This document shows, piece after piece, positions 1 through 10,211 of a stretch of DNA of 64,000 bases. The DNA is from Pohlia nutans (Eukaryota; Streptophyta; Bryopsida; Bryales; Mniaceae): positions 7,584,501 through 7,648,500 of the forward strand of contig CM040107.1 of assembly GCA_022496805.1 (NCBI GenBank), in the 5' to 3' direction. The position numbers and the translations under genes are program-made. The notes beneath the pieces are model-generated. The model had not been told where the DNA came from, ran no database searches, and worked only from the letters and a program-made list of their open reading frames with translations. The number at the start of each line of letters is the position of its first letter. Within the stretch, counting starts at the first letter, position 1.

Positions 1-505
1 GACAACAGACATTGCTCGACACAGCGTTAATCGACTGGGCAGAAAGTAAGAAGTCCTTATTGGGAGGGGTAGCCGCCTCAGTTCTCTCGCGTGTGGTCTT
101 GTAAGGCCTAACTCCTTTCCGGACACGCCTCCTCGATGCATTAAATTCTGCCATATATATGGCTGTTTGCTCGTGGTCGTACAAGCTCGCTCCATTGAGG
201 AAGACCCTCGAGATATGCCAAGATCGCATAGACCACATCCATACGGATGGAACCTCCTCCTCAACGAGTGATTCTGCAATGTAAATCGCTATGCGCTCAT
301 CGCCGAGAGGCAAACCGTCTATGTCAATCACGAGCTTCGGATCAACACTATGGCACATACCCTTTGCAACATGGATCCCATCCGCGTTGGTGATCGTAAC
401 GCCCCTCGTGGTCCATGATGAACGTGGAACACCCTCACATGGTGCTACGCATAGGGGCAAGGTTGGCACCCTTAGCTCACACTGTGGATGCGCATTCGTC
501 TCCAT
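1..505 (-). CDS. Unidentified open frame, 3' end outside the window
   Basis: On the minus strand a frame stays open from a TAG near 572 to the window edge, about 190 codons. The first Met codon is at 505-503, which I took as a provisional start; an acceptor-like AG before the segment around 485 would also allow this to be an internal exon. The middle reads as ordinary soluble protein, with stretches such as KLVIDIDGLPLGDERIAIY and SVWMWSMRSWHISRVFLNG, followed by a basic stretch (ASRRRVRKGVRPYKTTRE). Codons are richer in G and C than the AT-rich DNA beyond 1.7 kb. I recognise no family. The palindrome array begins about 70 bases upstream, so this gene may belong to the same mobile or repeated unit. 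Length without stops and composition are the only support for coding. Confidence 0.45.
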   Translation of the reverse strand, partial: METNAHPQCELRVPTLPLCVAPCEGVPRSSWTTRGVTITNADGIHVAKGMCHSVDPKLVIDIDGLPLGDERIAIYIAESLVEEEVPSVWMWSMRSWHISRVFLNGASLYDHEQTAIYMAEFNASRRRVRKGVRPYKTTRERTEAATPPNKDFLLSAQSINAVSSNVCC

Positions 506-574
506 TCTGTCACAAGACAGATCACGTATCAGATAGTGAGCTGCATGGTAATGGTGTGAATGCTGAGCAAACTA

Positions 575-1632
575 TTATCCTCGGGCCGAGGATAATGCTA
601 TTGGCTGTAATGCTTTCGGGCTCGGATGTCCGCATATTATAACATCGTTTATAGTACCCTCGAGTCGAGAATAACTACGCGACAAACTCTACCAGATTTC
701 ATTCAGCCCGGAACCCGTGCATAGATTGCCCAAAACCAAAGGCATACTTCTTGTCTGTAAGAAGAGTCAGCGTGTACGTGCATCAAAGTGATCCATATCC
801 TCGACACGAGGATATGGTTATAGGATACTGATGATAACATGTAAGTCATGTCTGAACTTCTGGTTTATAGTTCGGGGGGACATGATGTCCCTATCAACTT
901 TATCCTCGACTCGAGGATAACTAGTCCTTGAATGCTTCAGGTACTGTCCAATGCGGAGCATCGGACGAGTGAAACAATCAGACATTGAAGATACGAGTAT
1001 GTTATCCTCGACTCGAGGATACCTTATTATGTATGTGTCATGTCCTATGGCGAACCCCTCTAATTATCCTCGACTCAAAGATAAGTGGCCTGGTCACATC
1101 AACGTTACTGGATAGTACTCCTTTACCTTGGTGCGTATTGTATTATCTACAATTTATGTCAATATGCCTATCTTCGACTCGAGGATAAATGTATCCGTAT
1201 ATCACAGTTCTTTTGAGTACCCTAAGTGACTTATCCTCGAGTCGAGGATAAGTGGTTCAGTTCTACTCTTTCAATCAGAACTTTTGTAGAAGACACTAGT
1301 ATATGAGATAACTGTAAATATATTCAGAAATTATCTTCGACTCGAGGATAGCCATGTCTCTATAAGTTCTATCGTATATTCTGTTGTACTTATCTTCGAC
1401 AAGGGGATAATTAACTCTCTGTTCATCGTGTCGTATATTCTGTTGTACTTATCTTCGACTCGAGGATAATGGGTTCTGTAACTGAAGTGTCACGGTCTGA
1501 CATCCATGGTATTCTTAAATGTATGTTATGTCATGGAATGTATACACTTTATCTTCGACTCGAAGATAAATCATTCTACAACAGTATAAAGGTGCCGAAT
1601 AAAGACTTAACTTATCCTCGAGTCGACGATAA
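575..1632. repeat. Array of 13 near-palindromes, consensus TATCCTCGACTCGAGGATA
   Basis: Thirteen copies of a 19-21 base palindrome lie at 575-595, 655-673, 795-815, 900-920, 1002-1021, 1064-1084, 1169-1187, 1231-1251, 1331-1350, 1390-1410, 1449-1469, 1549-1569 and 1612-1632. The arms are TATCCTCGA and TCGAGGATA around one C or G; variants change arms in a matched way, for example TATCTTCGA with TCGAAGATA at 1549, and GG/CC next to the centre at 575. The sequence between copies is mostly unrelated, apart from one roughly 59-base duplication around 1380-1460. Centre-to-centre spacing from 805 onward falls into two classes, 59-63 and 100-105 bases. Each copy could fold into a 9-10 base-pair hairpin. 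It is not coding. Confidence 0.9.
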
Positions 1633-1639
1633 CACAACC

Positions 1640-2610
1640 AATCAAGCTTTGAAACGATGGAACACTTGAACAGTTCAATTCCATTCAATTCCGAGATGCA
1701 AATTAAATATGCATCCACTTCAATGCATTAATTCACAATGCATTCCTATTTGGATAGCCAACGCAAGTTTGGGATATAAGCAATAGCATGCACAATTAAA
1801 AAGAACCCATACACTCAATGGAGAGGAAAACAATCCCGACAATGTGCACTCTTCTAGTTTTCACCCCATCACCTGAACTAATCAATCACTGAATGCAGAA
1901 AACTACTGACTTACACATTCAACCACTGAATTGAACTGCTAAATCAACCACACAACCATTGAACTACACATTTGAACATAATGCTAAACAATCCATAACC
2001 AAGATCCTGTCGCACCCTACACCATCTTCAAAACACACAGCAAAATAATACGGCGCATAATGACATGAACACTTACATTTGGAGCGCTTCAGCCACGCGA
2101 TAGCGCACACAACACTTCTACAATACACAAGCAACAAAAAGAAGTAGAGTCCGCAAGCAAGATAGACAAGAGCGGCGAGTGGGCGGAAGAGACTACAAAA
2201 TGAGAGACGCAATACAAAATGAGAACGCGCGGGAGAGATGAGAATGAGGAAGCGCCCAAAGTTTCTGCCGTCTTGGATGCCTTTCCAAAACGACATCCTA
2301 GTCTACAATGAATTCGCAACCGCTTTCGCACATAAATGCAAAGCACCCCGCCACTATGCAACTAGCAGGTTACTATATTTAAAAAACGATTACAAGCCAG
2401 TCACATTCACTATGGTCAGAGGAGCAAGCTGGCTAACTACATTTTTACAGTCATCAATTATGAACTTCCTGAATTCTAAAAGTTTGGTCCCTTGAAATTC
2501 ACAATGCCGATATGTCAAACAAACTATTAGTGCCTCTGCAAAGCAAAATCAAAACCGCTTTAAACTCAAAATCCGCTTCCAAAAACAAGTAACCAAGCGG
2601 TGCTGCAAAA
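1640..2610. other. No gene seen
   Basis: Moderately AT-rich DNA after the palindrome array. Short frames on both strands show no conserved motif. A purine-rich stretch lies near 2190-2250. Confidence 0.5.
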
Positions 2611-2617
2611 GTCAAAA

Positions 2618-3166
2618 CTAAAATTGGCGATTCCTCCCCACTGATGCCGCATCCGATTCTCCACCTTCCGCCGTCACATAGAAAGATGTGTCTGATGATA
2701 TCTCGATCACTTCATTGGTCCCACCACCATTCGAATTTATGGGAGCACAATCACAGAAGTCAAGTTGCACGCACCCGCAATCCTCTCTTTTCACCATTAC
2801 TCCACAAAGTAAATCTGTAGAAGGACGGTTCACAATTCCTGCCACTTCAGCATATGAAACGCCGGAAAAAGCTTCCAACCGTGCCATCTCTTCGCCACAG
2901 TGGTAGTTCCCAACAAAATCATGTGCGCCACTAACAATCCCTCGCAACAATGGATGAGGAGGAAGATTTCTCTTCCATCGACATGCATCGGAATTGTAAA
3001 CAAACCACAAAAACCCAATTAATTCCCCTAAAGAATGAGGATGAGAAGGGAGAGACAAAACTCCATGGATTGGGTGCCTAGAACCGATGGTCAAAAAAGA
3101 AGAACAAGGAGGAGATGAATGAGGAAGGGGAAGGAGTGAATGAGGAATGAGAAAAAGTTCATACAT
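2618..3166 (-). CDS. Hypothetical protein, possibly a single exon
   Basis: A 182-codon frame on the minus strand. Its first third is low-complexity (Leu, Pro, Ser and His rich) and may be untranslated leader. The later part looks more protein-like, with a Cys/His-containing stretch (GNYHCGEEMARLEAFSG) and CGCVQLDFCDC, then a Ser/Asp/Glu-rich tail (EVIEISSDTSFYVTAEGGES). EVIEISSD resembles a SUMO-interacting motif, but that is only a pattern. No family is recognised and no upstream exon was found. It could be a chance frame. Confidence 0.25.
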   Translation of the reverse strand: MYELFLIPHSLLPLPHSSPPCSSFLTIGSRHPIHGVLSLPSHPHSLGELIGFLWFVYNSDACRWKRNLPPHPLLRGIVSGAHDFVGNYHCGEEMARLEAFSGVSYAEVAGIVNRPSTDLLCGVMVKREDCGCVQLDFCDCAPINSNGGGTNEVIEISSDTSFYVTAEGGESDAASVGRNRQF

Positions 3167-3708
3167 TCAAATATTGAAATGTGGAAGAAGGAGAGTACTT
3201 GAAATGAATTGCACTCTCGTGTGAGCCGCCATTCATCTAATGTACATACAATACCCTCGAGAGCACTTGGTACTCTAGTGCATGTACCTTGCACCCTCAC
3301 TTGAATGCATTTACATTGATGGGTATTATTTCTCCATCATTCTATTCAATTCCAAATCTTATTTTGGATTTTGGATTGAATATGATACACACACATCCAT
3401 ATAGTTGTACGGAAATAGGTATAAAGAAGTATTACATTTAATATAATTCAATGACAAATCGCTTGAGAAAGTTTTTTTTTCTCAAACACTTACGTAGATA
3501 CATTATATTATAGTATGATTTTTCAATCAAATCTATACTACTAAATTCATAACATTCATCATATACAAAAAAATATATAGTGCGTCACTAATACTCATAT
3601 ATAATTTGTATAAAAATTGAAACTTATTTATTTACGTTGATTTTCGTAAATTTGGTCATAAGCACATCGTTAAAAAAATGCTAAATTACCTAGTTCAATG
3701 GGTTGCAT

Positions 3709-4296
3709 TTAACCCCTAACCGCCCAACCATGCATTTTTTGGATGATGAACAAATTTGAACTCCAATTTCTCATCTATCATGCACTTCTTGCACTGTGAA
3801 ATTTTTATTTCAAACTTATCTGGGAAGTTGGATTATGCATGTGTGGTCCCATTAGAAACGGGATGACTTGTGCAAGTTCAATGCCTCATTTCACGTTGTA
3901 GTGCTCCACTACTTATTTCGAAGATTTTATTCCAAAAGTGCTCTTGAAAAAGTGAACTACCTAATATATGCTACGTAAAAAACGCCAAATATTACTACAC
4001 TTAGACTATTACATTTGAACCCATCCGAACACGGAAAATTGATTACTAGATTGTCAATATTTTATTTGTACTAATCGTAATTGTTTCAAACAATCGTTAC
4101 ATTTTAAGTTCGTAATATAATACACAAATATCGGTGATAGCCATTGCCAAAGTAATTGTATGGATAGAATCCATAATTAATTATGTAAAACTTTTATTCA
4201 TTCATCAAAGACAAAATATCCCTCTTACTTGCTTTTTGTCATGTATCTTTTTAAATTTGCCAAGTTTGAAAAGAGTGAGAACATGAAGGGGTTAAA
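3709..4296. mobile_element. Miniature inverted-repeat element, TTAACCCC family, copy A
   Basis: The left end reads TTAACCCCTAACCGCCC and the right end GAGAACATGAAGGGGTTAAA, giving short imperfect terminal inverted repeats about 587 bases apart. The interior is AT-rich and non-coding. The assignment rests on similar ends at 6448-6989, 20788-21326 and 33006-33544. No clean target-site duplication was identified. Confidence 0.4.
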
Positions 4297-6447
4297 CTAT
4301 AATTATTTTAGACTATACTAATCGCGATGAACATATTTGGTTTTAAAGAATAAAAATTTAATTCGACATACTATTATTCAAGTCCAACATACTTTGAGTT
4401 GCATGTGACATGTGATAGAATGGTGATGTCGGTTGCAATGTGTTCTTAGCTGCTACAAAGTTAACATATAATAACTCATAATACAAATTTTATAAAGTAC
4501 AAATAAAATGCTACTTATTCAATAAATATGACCAAAAACGTAATAATTTCATAATTGTCATACGGTTAATTATTGGAACCTTTGCTGATAGGGTCTCGCG
4601 TTCGGAATCTATACATTTCATCTATATATAATTTCTAGATTATTTTTATATATATATAGTAAAATAATTTACTATTTTTAGGTTCATTAAGGTGTATTCC
4701 ACCTATATCCTATGAATATATCTAGAATTCCAGAAAATTGGTTTAAAAAAACCAAACATTACTCATATCAAATTAAAATCACTTTGTAGGTCTCATGTAT
4801 GAAAGACACCCCACATTTTTTGGGTGAACGTGGTGATCTATTATGTTGATAATTATTTTCCTAGAAGAAATCAAAATTTAAATTTCTTTAATATAAATTT
4901 GTAAATTTGAACAACATATATGTTAATTGCCCCTTTAGCGGAATGTGCAATTGCATATCCCGGGGTTTGTTACTTAATTTACTTAGGATTCAATAATTTT
5001 TCATCGTTGTCTTCAATTTAATTTGTAAAAATAAGTAAGACACCTAAATGTTTATATTGTAAGAAATTTCCCATAATTGGTGATAATTTATAAATAGCAC
5101 TACATGATGGTGAAATTCATAAGCACTATCCTAGGTACTTAATTACCCTAAATCATGTCCTTACTTCAATCTTTCATATGATAATTCATTATTCATATGA
5201 TAAGAGTATAGTCATGACGTACATAAGATATACTTCATGCATATGCTATGATTGAGCTCGATGTACTTGTAGGAGGGGGATGCATCATGAATGCAAATCA
5301 TTAATGCTTGGACGAAAATCATCAAATGAATGTTTGGATGAGAATTATCTAATTTTTTGGCGGTTTGTGACTACGTTGTTGTCCTCTCTAAATAATGATC
5401 CTATTTAACTATACTTCATTATGTGTTTTGCTAAAAAAAATTGTGTAGAAGTATGCGATCGAAGAACGAAAGGCACATTGCGTGCAGTCACAAATCAGGA
5501 CTGAATAAGATGTCCAGCGTCTAGGGTAGTCTCAAAGTGCTTGGCTGATCAAGTTAAGGGAGAAGAACAAAATAAAGGAATAATTTCCTGCTTGCATATG
5601 TATATCACGTTTCTAGAATAATCAGGAAGAACCTTGTGTAGTATTGAATGAAATACCATTTGAGATTTTGTACTTATTCTATAATACTCGAATGAATTCT
5701 TTTTAATGAATATTTTTGGTTACGGTCAAAAAGATATAGAATTATTGTCTTACTCAAAAAATTCAGAGTATTGATTTTTCTAAGAGTTATATTTCAGCTG
5801 AATTGATTTTAGAGTAATATTTAAGCTGTAAATGGGAAGTTGTTATTCACCTAATAAATTTTCAACTTCTTTTGTAATTCAACACTTTTATAGTTTAGGG
5901 TCAACAAGACGAAAAGTTATTTTTCTAACCCATCTAAATGCCTATAGTAAACCCTTCTAAACAAGGCTTATATGTATTAATAGATGATTCTAGATTTTGA
6001 ACTTAGAAAAGCAACTTTAACGCCTACGGGTACTAGGGTGTCTATGGAATTGACATTGCAAGAAAAATGATCCTAAATGACTATTTAGAAGATTATTTTG
6101 GAATTGATATACAAATGAAACTTCTAGATTTTGAATCTTAAATTCCAATCCATCCATACGGTTTGATTCACTAATATTACCATCAATATTTAATACTAAA
6201 ATCCAGAAGTTAAAATTTGTTTAGCGAACGTGATAACGATTTGAATCTGTTAATTGATTAAAGTGTTGACGTTTAGAAGTTAATCTATTGTGCTTTAGTC
6301 GATGCTCTATAATTATGTTATATTCGTGGTTTGTTGCATCACATGCATTCAAAGGTTCATTTATGGGGTATGAAGCCAAATGCGATTATTCTATGATATA
6401 AAATAATACCCATAGTATATTCTATGAGTATTATTTGAAATTATTTT

Positions 6448-6989
6448 GAACCCCTAACCCTAAAACCATGCATATTTTGCATAATGTACAGATTTCATCT
6501 ATAGTTACACATCCATCATGCACTTTTAGAAGTGTGAATTTTTTAACTGAATTTTTAAATGGGAAGTTCACTTCATGTATGCGTGCTCTGATCAAAAAGG
6601 AAATAGTTTGAAGAAAAAAAATTGCCTCATTTTGTGCTGCAACGTTTCATCTAAAATTTGGATGGTTTTGGTTTGAAAGTGTTGTTGAAAAATAAAACTC
6701 TTAAAGTCAAGCATCGAAAATGTCTCAAAAAATCAGTACACCTAGAGTACTACATTATAACCCATCACAACAAATTTCATCCACATACTGTCATTCAATA
6801 TATTATTCATAATTGAATTCAATTTTATTTTTTATTTTTTTATGTTCCAACGTGTTTTAGAAAAATATGAGTGATAGCAATTATAGATCTAACTGTATAA
6901 ATAGACTCTAAAATTCAAATTGTATAACTTTTATGCTTCTTTGCAAACCTCCCTAAATTGGACATAGGTGAGGATGTTTAGGGGTTAAG
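6448..6989. mobile_element. Miniature inverted-repeat element, TTAACCCC family, copy B
   Basis: The left end is TGAACCCCTAACCCT and the right end is GGTGAGGATGTTTAGGGGTTAA. The right end closely matches that of copy C (GGTGAGGACCTTTAGGGGTT). Length is about 540 bases and the interior is non-coding. The CCCTAACCC string is part of this end, not telomeric DNA. Confidence 0.4.
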
Positions 6990-7510
6990 CATCCTATGTT
7001 ATTAATAATATCACTTGACCATTCCACTCAGACACCCACTTGCTTCACTTAATATTATAGTTATTACACACTCTAAATTGGAACAGAAATTTAACATGAA
7101 TTATTAAATCATAAAATAGTTAAAATAATAATTGGTAATTTAATGATTAAAGTAGTATCCTAGTAGATTGCTCCAAAAATTAACCATTATGTCATGACTA
7201 TGTGTCTAGAATGGGGATTAATTAAGTCATCAATATATATAGTATATACATTAGGCATACTAAAATTATATCAGAAATGAATACACATATAGGCATTTAG
7301 GAATGTTGGAAAACCGTACTTCTTAGAAAAGGGTTAGAGATACATATATAGAATCTCCGGCCTCTTTTGGGGGCAACGTGAATAAATTGTCTATTTGTAA
7401 TGTCAATCTACTAGTGTCCACCGAACAAACGGTACTACAAAATACTTTGATCATATCAACAGGAAAATGTTGAAAGATCGTGGCACGCACTTTTTTCCGT
7501 ATTTTATTAG

Positions 7511-7690
7511 AAGTTTGACGTAATTGCATTTGGAGGCCCCTCCAAAATTGTCAACAGCGCTGCGTCGCAAGAAATTTATTGCAACTACTAGAGACTTTAA
7601 TAGGCTTAGAAAAGTGACTTGGACGATAGTGATGCGAGGTTGTATGAGAAAGTTCGAAGGCTTAGAATCTATAATTTTTCGAGAAAAAAA
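7511..7690 (+). repeat. Diverged repeat pair, member 1 (possible coding relic)
   Basis: About 170 bases here and at 8503-8655 are recognisably the same, with roughly one difference in five. Both start at GTTTGACG, T or A, then ATTGCATTTGGAGGCC, and end near GGTTGT, T or C, TGAGAAAGTT. In one frame both read like protein (FDVIAFGG, SQEIYCN, then AYKDDLDE or an equivalent, DARL) but with stops, so an old coding sequence is likely. The source family is unknown. Confidence 0.5.
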
Positions 7691-8502
7691 GTTCGACGTG
7701 TCGAATAATTCCAAATAGAATTTAAGATTTTATTTTATACTTTGTTTTTGATAGAATTACTTTCATTAGTATTTATGCACCCTTTGACGCGCCAGCATCT
7801 ATAATCTAAACACTCTGTGATTTTTGACCCGTCCCTTCACCCCATACGGTGAATTTTTTCATCCATCGAAAATTCTCTTGATTCTCGTGCTAGTTGAATA
7901 CCATTTGTATGGTATGGATCTTCAAAATAAGATAATTAGAATTTTTGAAAAATTACAACTGTGGTTCCACGTGTGGTTTCAGTGAAGTTCAGGTAGTGAG
8001 ACCTTACACATGATTTTCCATTATAATTATAGTCAAACAATAGAGACCATACCATCCTGTAGCACGTGTTATTCCAACTTCATTGCACTATTTTTCAAAA
8101 TTTGTTTATTTTCTTGGGAATTTTATTTAAATTTCAAGCAAAAATCTTGAAAAAATAATTGAAAAATATTGAGAATTTTTTTGATGAATCCAACTGTACA
8201 GACGTTATTTTTATGTTGACAATTACAACAATGCTTTGTACATCAACTTCATCTTTGTTTTCCATCAACCATTATAAAACAAATCTTTGATAATAGTGTT
8301 CAATCGGGACGTTCAAGGGTTAAACAGGAAAAAGAAAACATAAATTCAAATTTAGAGTACATATCAAATTTCAACTATCAAATTATATAATAAATTATTC
8401 TTGATAATATTGCTCAATCGAATCGTAGAGGTGAAATCCACAATGCGTAATTCATAACCTTTTTGCGTATAGTAATTCTATAGTATTATACCCAGGCAAC
8501 AA

Positions 8503-8655
8503 GTTTGACGTTATTGCATTTGGAGGCCTCTCCAATGTTATCAACAACTCTCCATCCCAAGAGATTTATTGCAATTGGTACAAAATTTAATAGGCTTACA
8601 AAGATGACTTGGATGAATGAGATGCGAGGTTGTCTGAGAAAGTTGCAAGGCTTTG
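8503..8655 (+). repeat. Diverged repeat pair, member 2 (possible coding relic)
   Basis: Direct-orientation partner of the repeat at 7511-7690. It keeps the protein-like reading better (FDVIAFGGLSNVINNSPSQE) but also has in-frame stops. Confidence 0.5.
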
Positions 8656-8739
8656 AATCTGTTCGTCATCCAGTTTCTAGATGCTGGGACATTTAGGGTA
8701 TCAAATGATAGAATTTCCTTTTTAGGCTTGGCCTACCCA

Positions 8740-9240
8740 TGCCGGAGAGCCAAGCATCGGTGCCGAGCCTAACACCTCAGCTTCGGTGCCGTGCCTAACG
8801 CGTGAGCTTCGGTGCCGAGCCGGACAAACGAGGCGGTGCCGAGCCTCCCGGTTCGGCCTACGGTTTGGAGGTTGTCTTTCTCGCCAGATCACGCGTTCCT
8901 TAGGGTTTTGTTTTCGCTCCAGCTCTTCCGTTCCTCCGTCGCTTAGTAGTTGTTGCTCCCCTGTTTTGTAAGCTTCCTAGTCGCGTGCTTACCTTCCGCG
9001 TCCCGTTTTCCATTCCTGCCTCTGTAAATTTTGAACTCCTGTATGCATTTCTCTTGATTCACTGGTATTTCTCCAGAGACTCTTCTTGTATATGCGATAG
9101 TTGAGCGGGTTTAGGGCAGATTGCGCGACTGGCGTACAGTGCCTGGAGAATGCATTAGATGCTCTCTTGCATTTGTGCAATTGTTGGGGTTGTGTATGCT
9201 TCCAGCTGGAGCTGCTCCAACTTTCGTCAGGTAATTCTAA
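8740..9240 (+). promoter_or_regulatory. GC-rich leader-like block with GGTGCCGAGCC repeats
   Basis: In AT-rich surroundings this block is GC-rich. It opens with imperfect repeats of GCTTCGGTGCCGAGCC (8745-8850) and continues with pyrimidine-rich sequence typical of a plant 5' leader (TTCGCTCCAGCTCTTCCGTTCC, split by short gaps). No long frame with a known motif is present; the 61-codon frame at 8786 is low-complexity. It lies upstream of, and in the same orientation as, the decayed ParB-like gene, so it may be that gene's old promoter and untranslated first exon. The role is inferred from composition and position only. Confidence 0.3.
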
Positions 9241-9252
9241 CCTCTTTCATGA

Positions 9253-9560
9253 GGAATTTTAGACCCCACTGATTCTGCACGATTTCTGTGCGTTTATCGT
9301 TAAACACTGATTCCGCACGTCATACGTGCATTTAGAAGTGTCGTTATCGTACGGAAGTGACATGCATTACTAAGATGTCGATGCAGTGTCTTTTCAATGA
9401 TTATGACAAAAATGTTGTTTCCGCATGAAAGTCGTACTTGACGGAATCCGTTCATTAATCGTGTATCTACATTACATGGCTAATAAGACACAGATAACAT
9501 GTGGTTTTAGTTAATGCGGATTCAGTATCGTATACGTATCATATTAATGCCATTTACTAT
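9253..9560 (+). repeat. Left array of CTGATTCCGCACG-type units
   Basis: Starting at AGGAATTTTAGACCCCACTG, the block carries degenerate units of the form CTGATTCYGCACG followed by GTGCG (9269, 9308, and reversed forms near 9518). A near-identical entry sequence (GGAATTTCAGACCCCACTG) starts a matching array at 14258, in the same orientation. They look like subterminal repeats on both sides of the decayed gene. Confidence 0.5.
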
Positions 9561-9889
9561 ATTCGTGCGATTTCAGTATCTATTATAATGCAAATTATTT
9601 TCGTACGACATCCGTGTACAATATTTTAATATATTTTAAAGAATCTTTTGGAATCTTTTGGAATCTTTCAAAACATTTTATATTATTTTGGAATATATTG
9701 GAATATTCCAAGAATCTTCTTTAAATTATACTAACGGTTTAATTTCCCAAAACATTTTTAGATCTACATTTATAGAGTTTAGAAGCAATACACATTAATA
9801 TTTCAAAGAAATAACATTTTAGATTTTTAGTATTCAAATTTTGTATTATTGGTTATCATTGTACTTTTCATCATAGGAGCAAAAAAAAA

Positions 9890-10167
9890 ATAGCTCACAA
9901 CTACCACGATTTTGGCAAAAAATTAAAAATTTCAAAAAATTATGAAAAAAATCCTATATATAGAAAAAGTCCTGCATAATCTAGTGCAAAAAACAATTTG
10001 GGAAAAAAGTTTTTTTCACATAGTTAAAAACATTCAAAGTCCGCTGAAAAAAAGAAAACAGCTCACAGCCATGATTTGCCATCACGATTTTGGCAAAAAA
10101 TTAAAAATTTCAAAAAATTATGAAAAAAATCCTATATATAGAAAAAGTCCTGCATAATCTAGTGCAA
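9890..10167 (+). repeat. 178-base tandem repeat, left block
   Basis: One and a half units of an A-rich repeat with a period of about 179 bases; GATTTTGGCAAAAAATTAAA and the following ATGAAAAAAATCCTATATAT recur at 9942 and 10121. The same repeat occurs inverted at 14910-15150. A 71-codon frame translated from it is not a gene. Confidence 0.8.
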
Positions 10168-10211
10168 GCCTTCGAGAATTCAGCGAATGGAAAAACGCTA
10201 GAGCAACAATC

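Larger units (their letters stand above)
3301..8700. other. AT-rich intergenic DNA with degenerate repeats
   Basis: Over 5 kb of very AT-rich DNA with no convincing gene. It contains two elements ending in TTAACCCC-type inverted repeats and a diverged direct-repeat pair, annotated separately. Around 3710-3880 and 6450-6620 the text is also loosely similar in direct orientation (an ACCATGCAT segment, then CATCATGCACTT), so the two elements may share an ancestor. Confidence 0.6.

Noticed and set aside
575..1632. CRISPR array
   Set aside because: Repeats are perfect palindromes of about 20 bases with spacers of 40-120 bases of uneven length, there is no leader or cas gene, and the surroundings are plant nuclear DNA.
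6448..6470. Interstitial telomere repeat (CCCTAACCCTAAA)
   Set aside because: Only about two units, and they coincide with the end of an inverted-repeat element.
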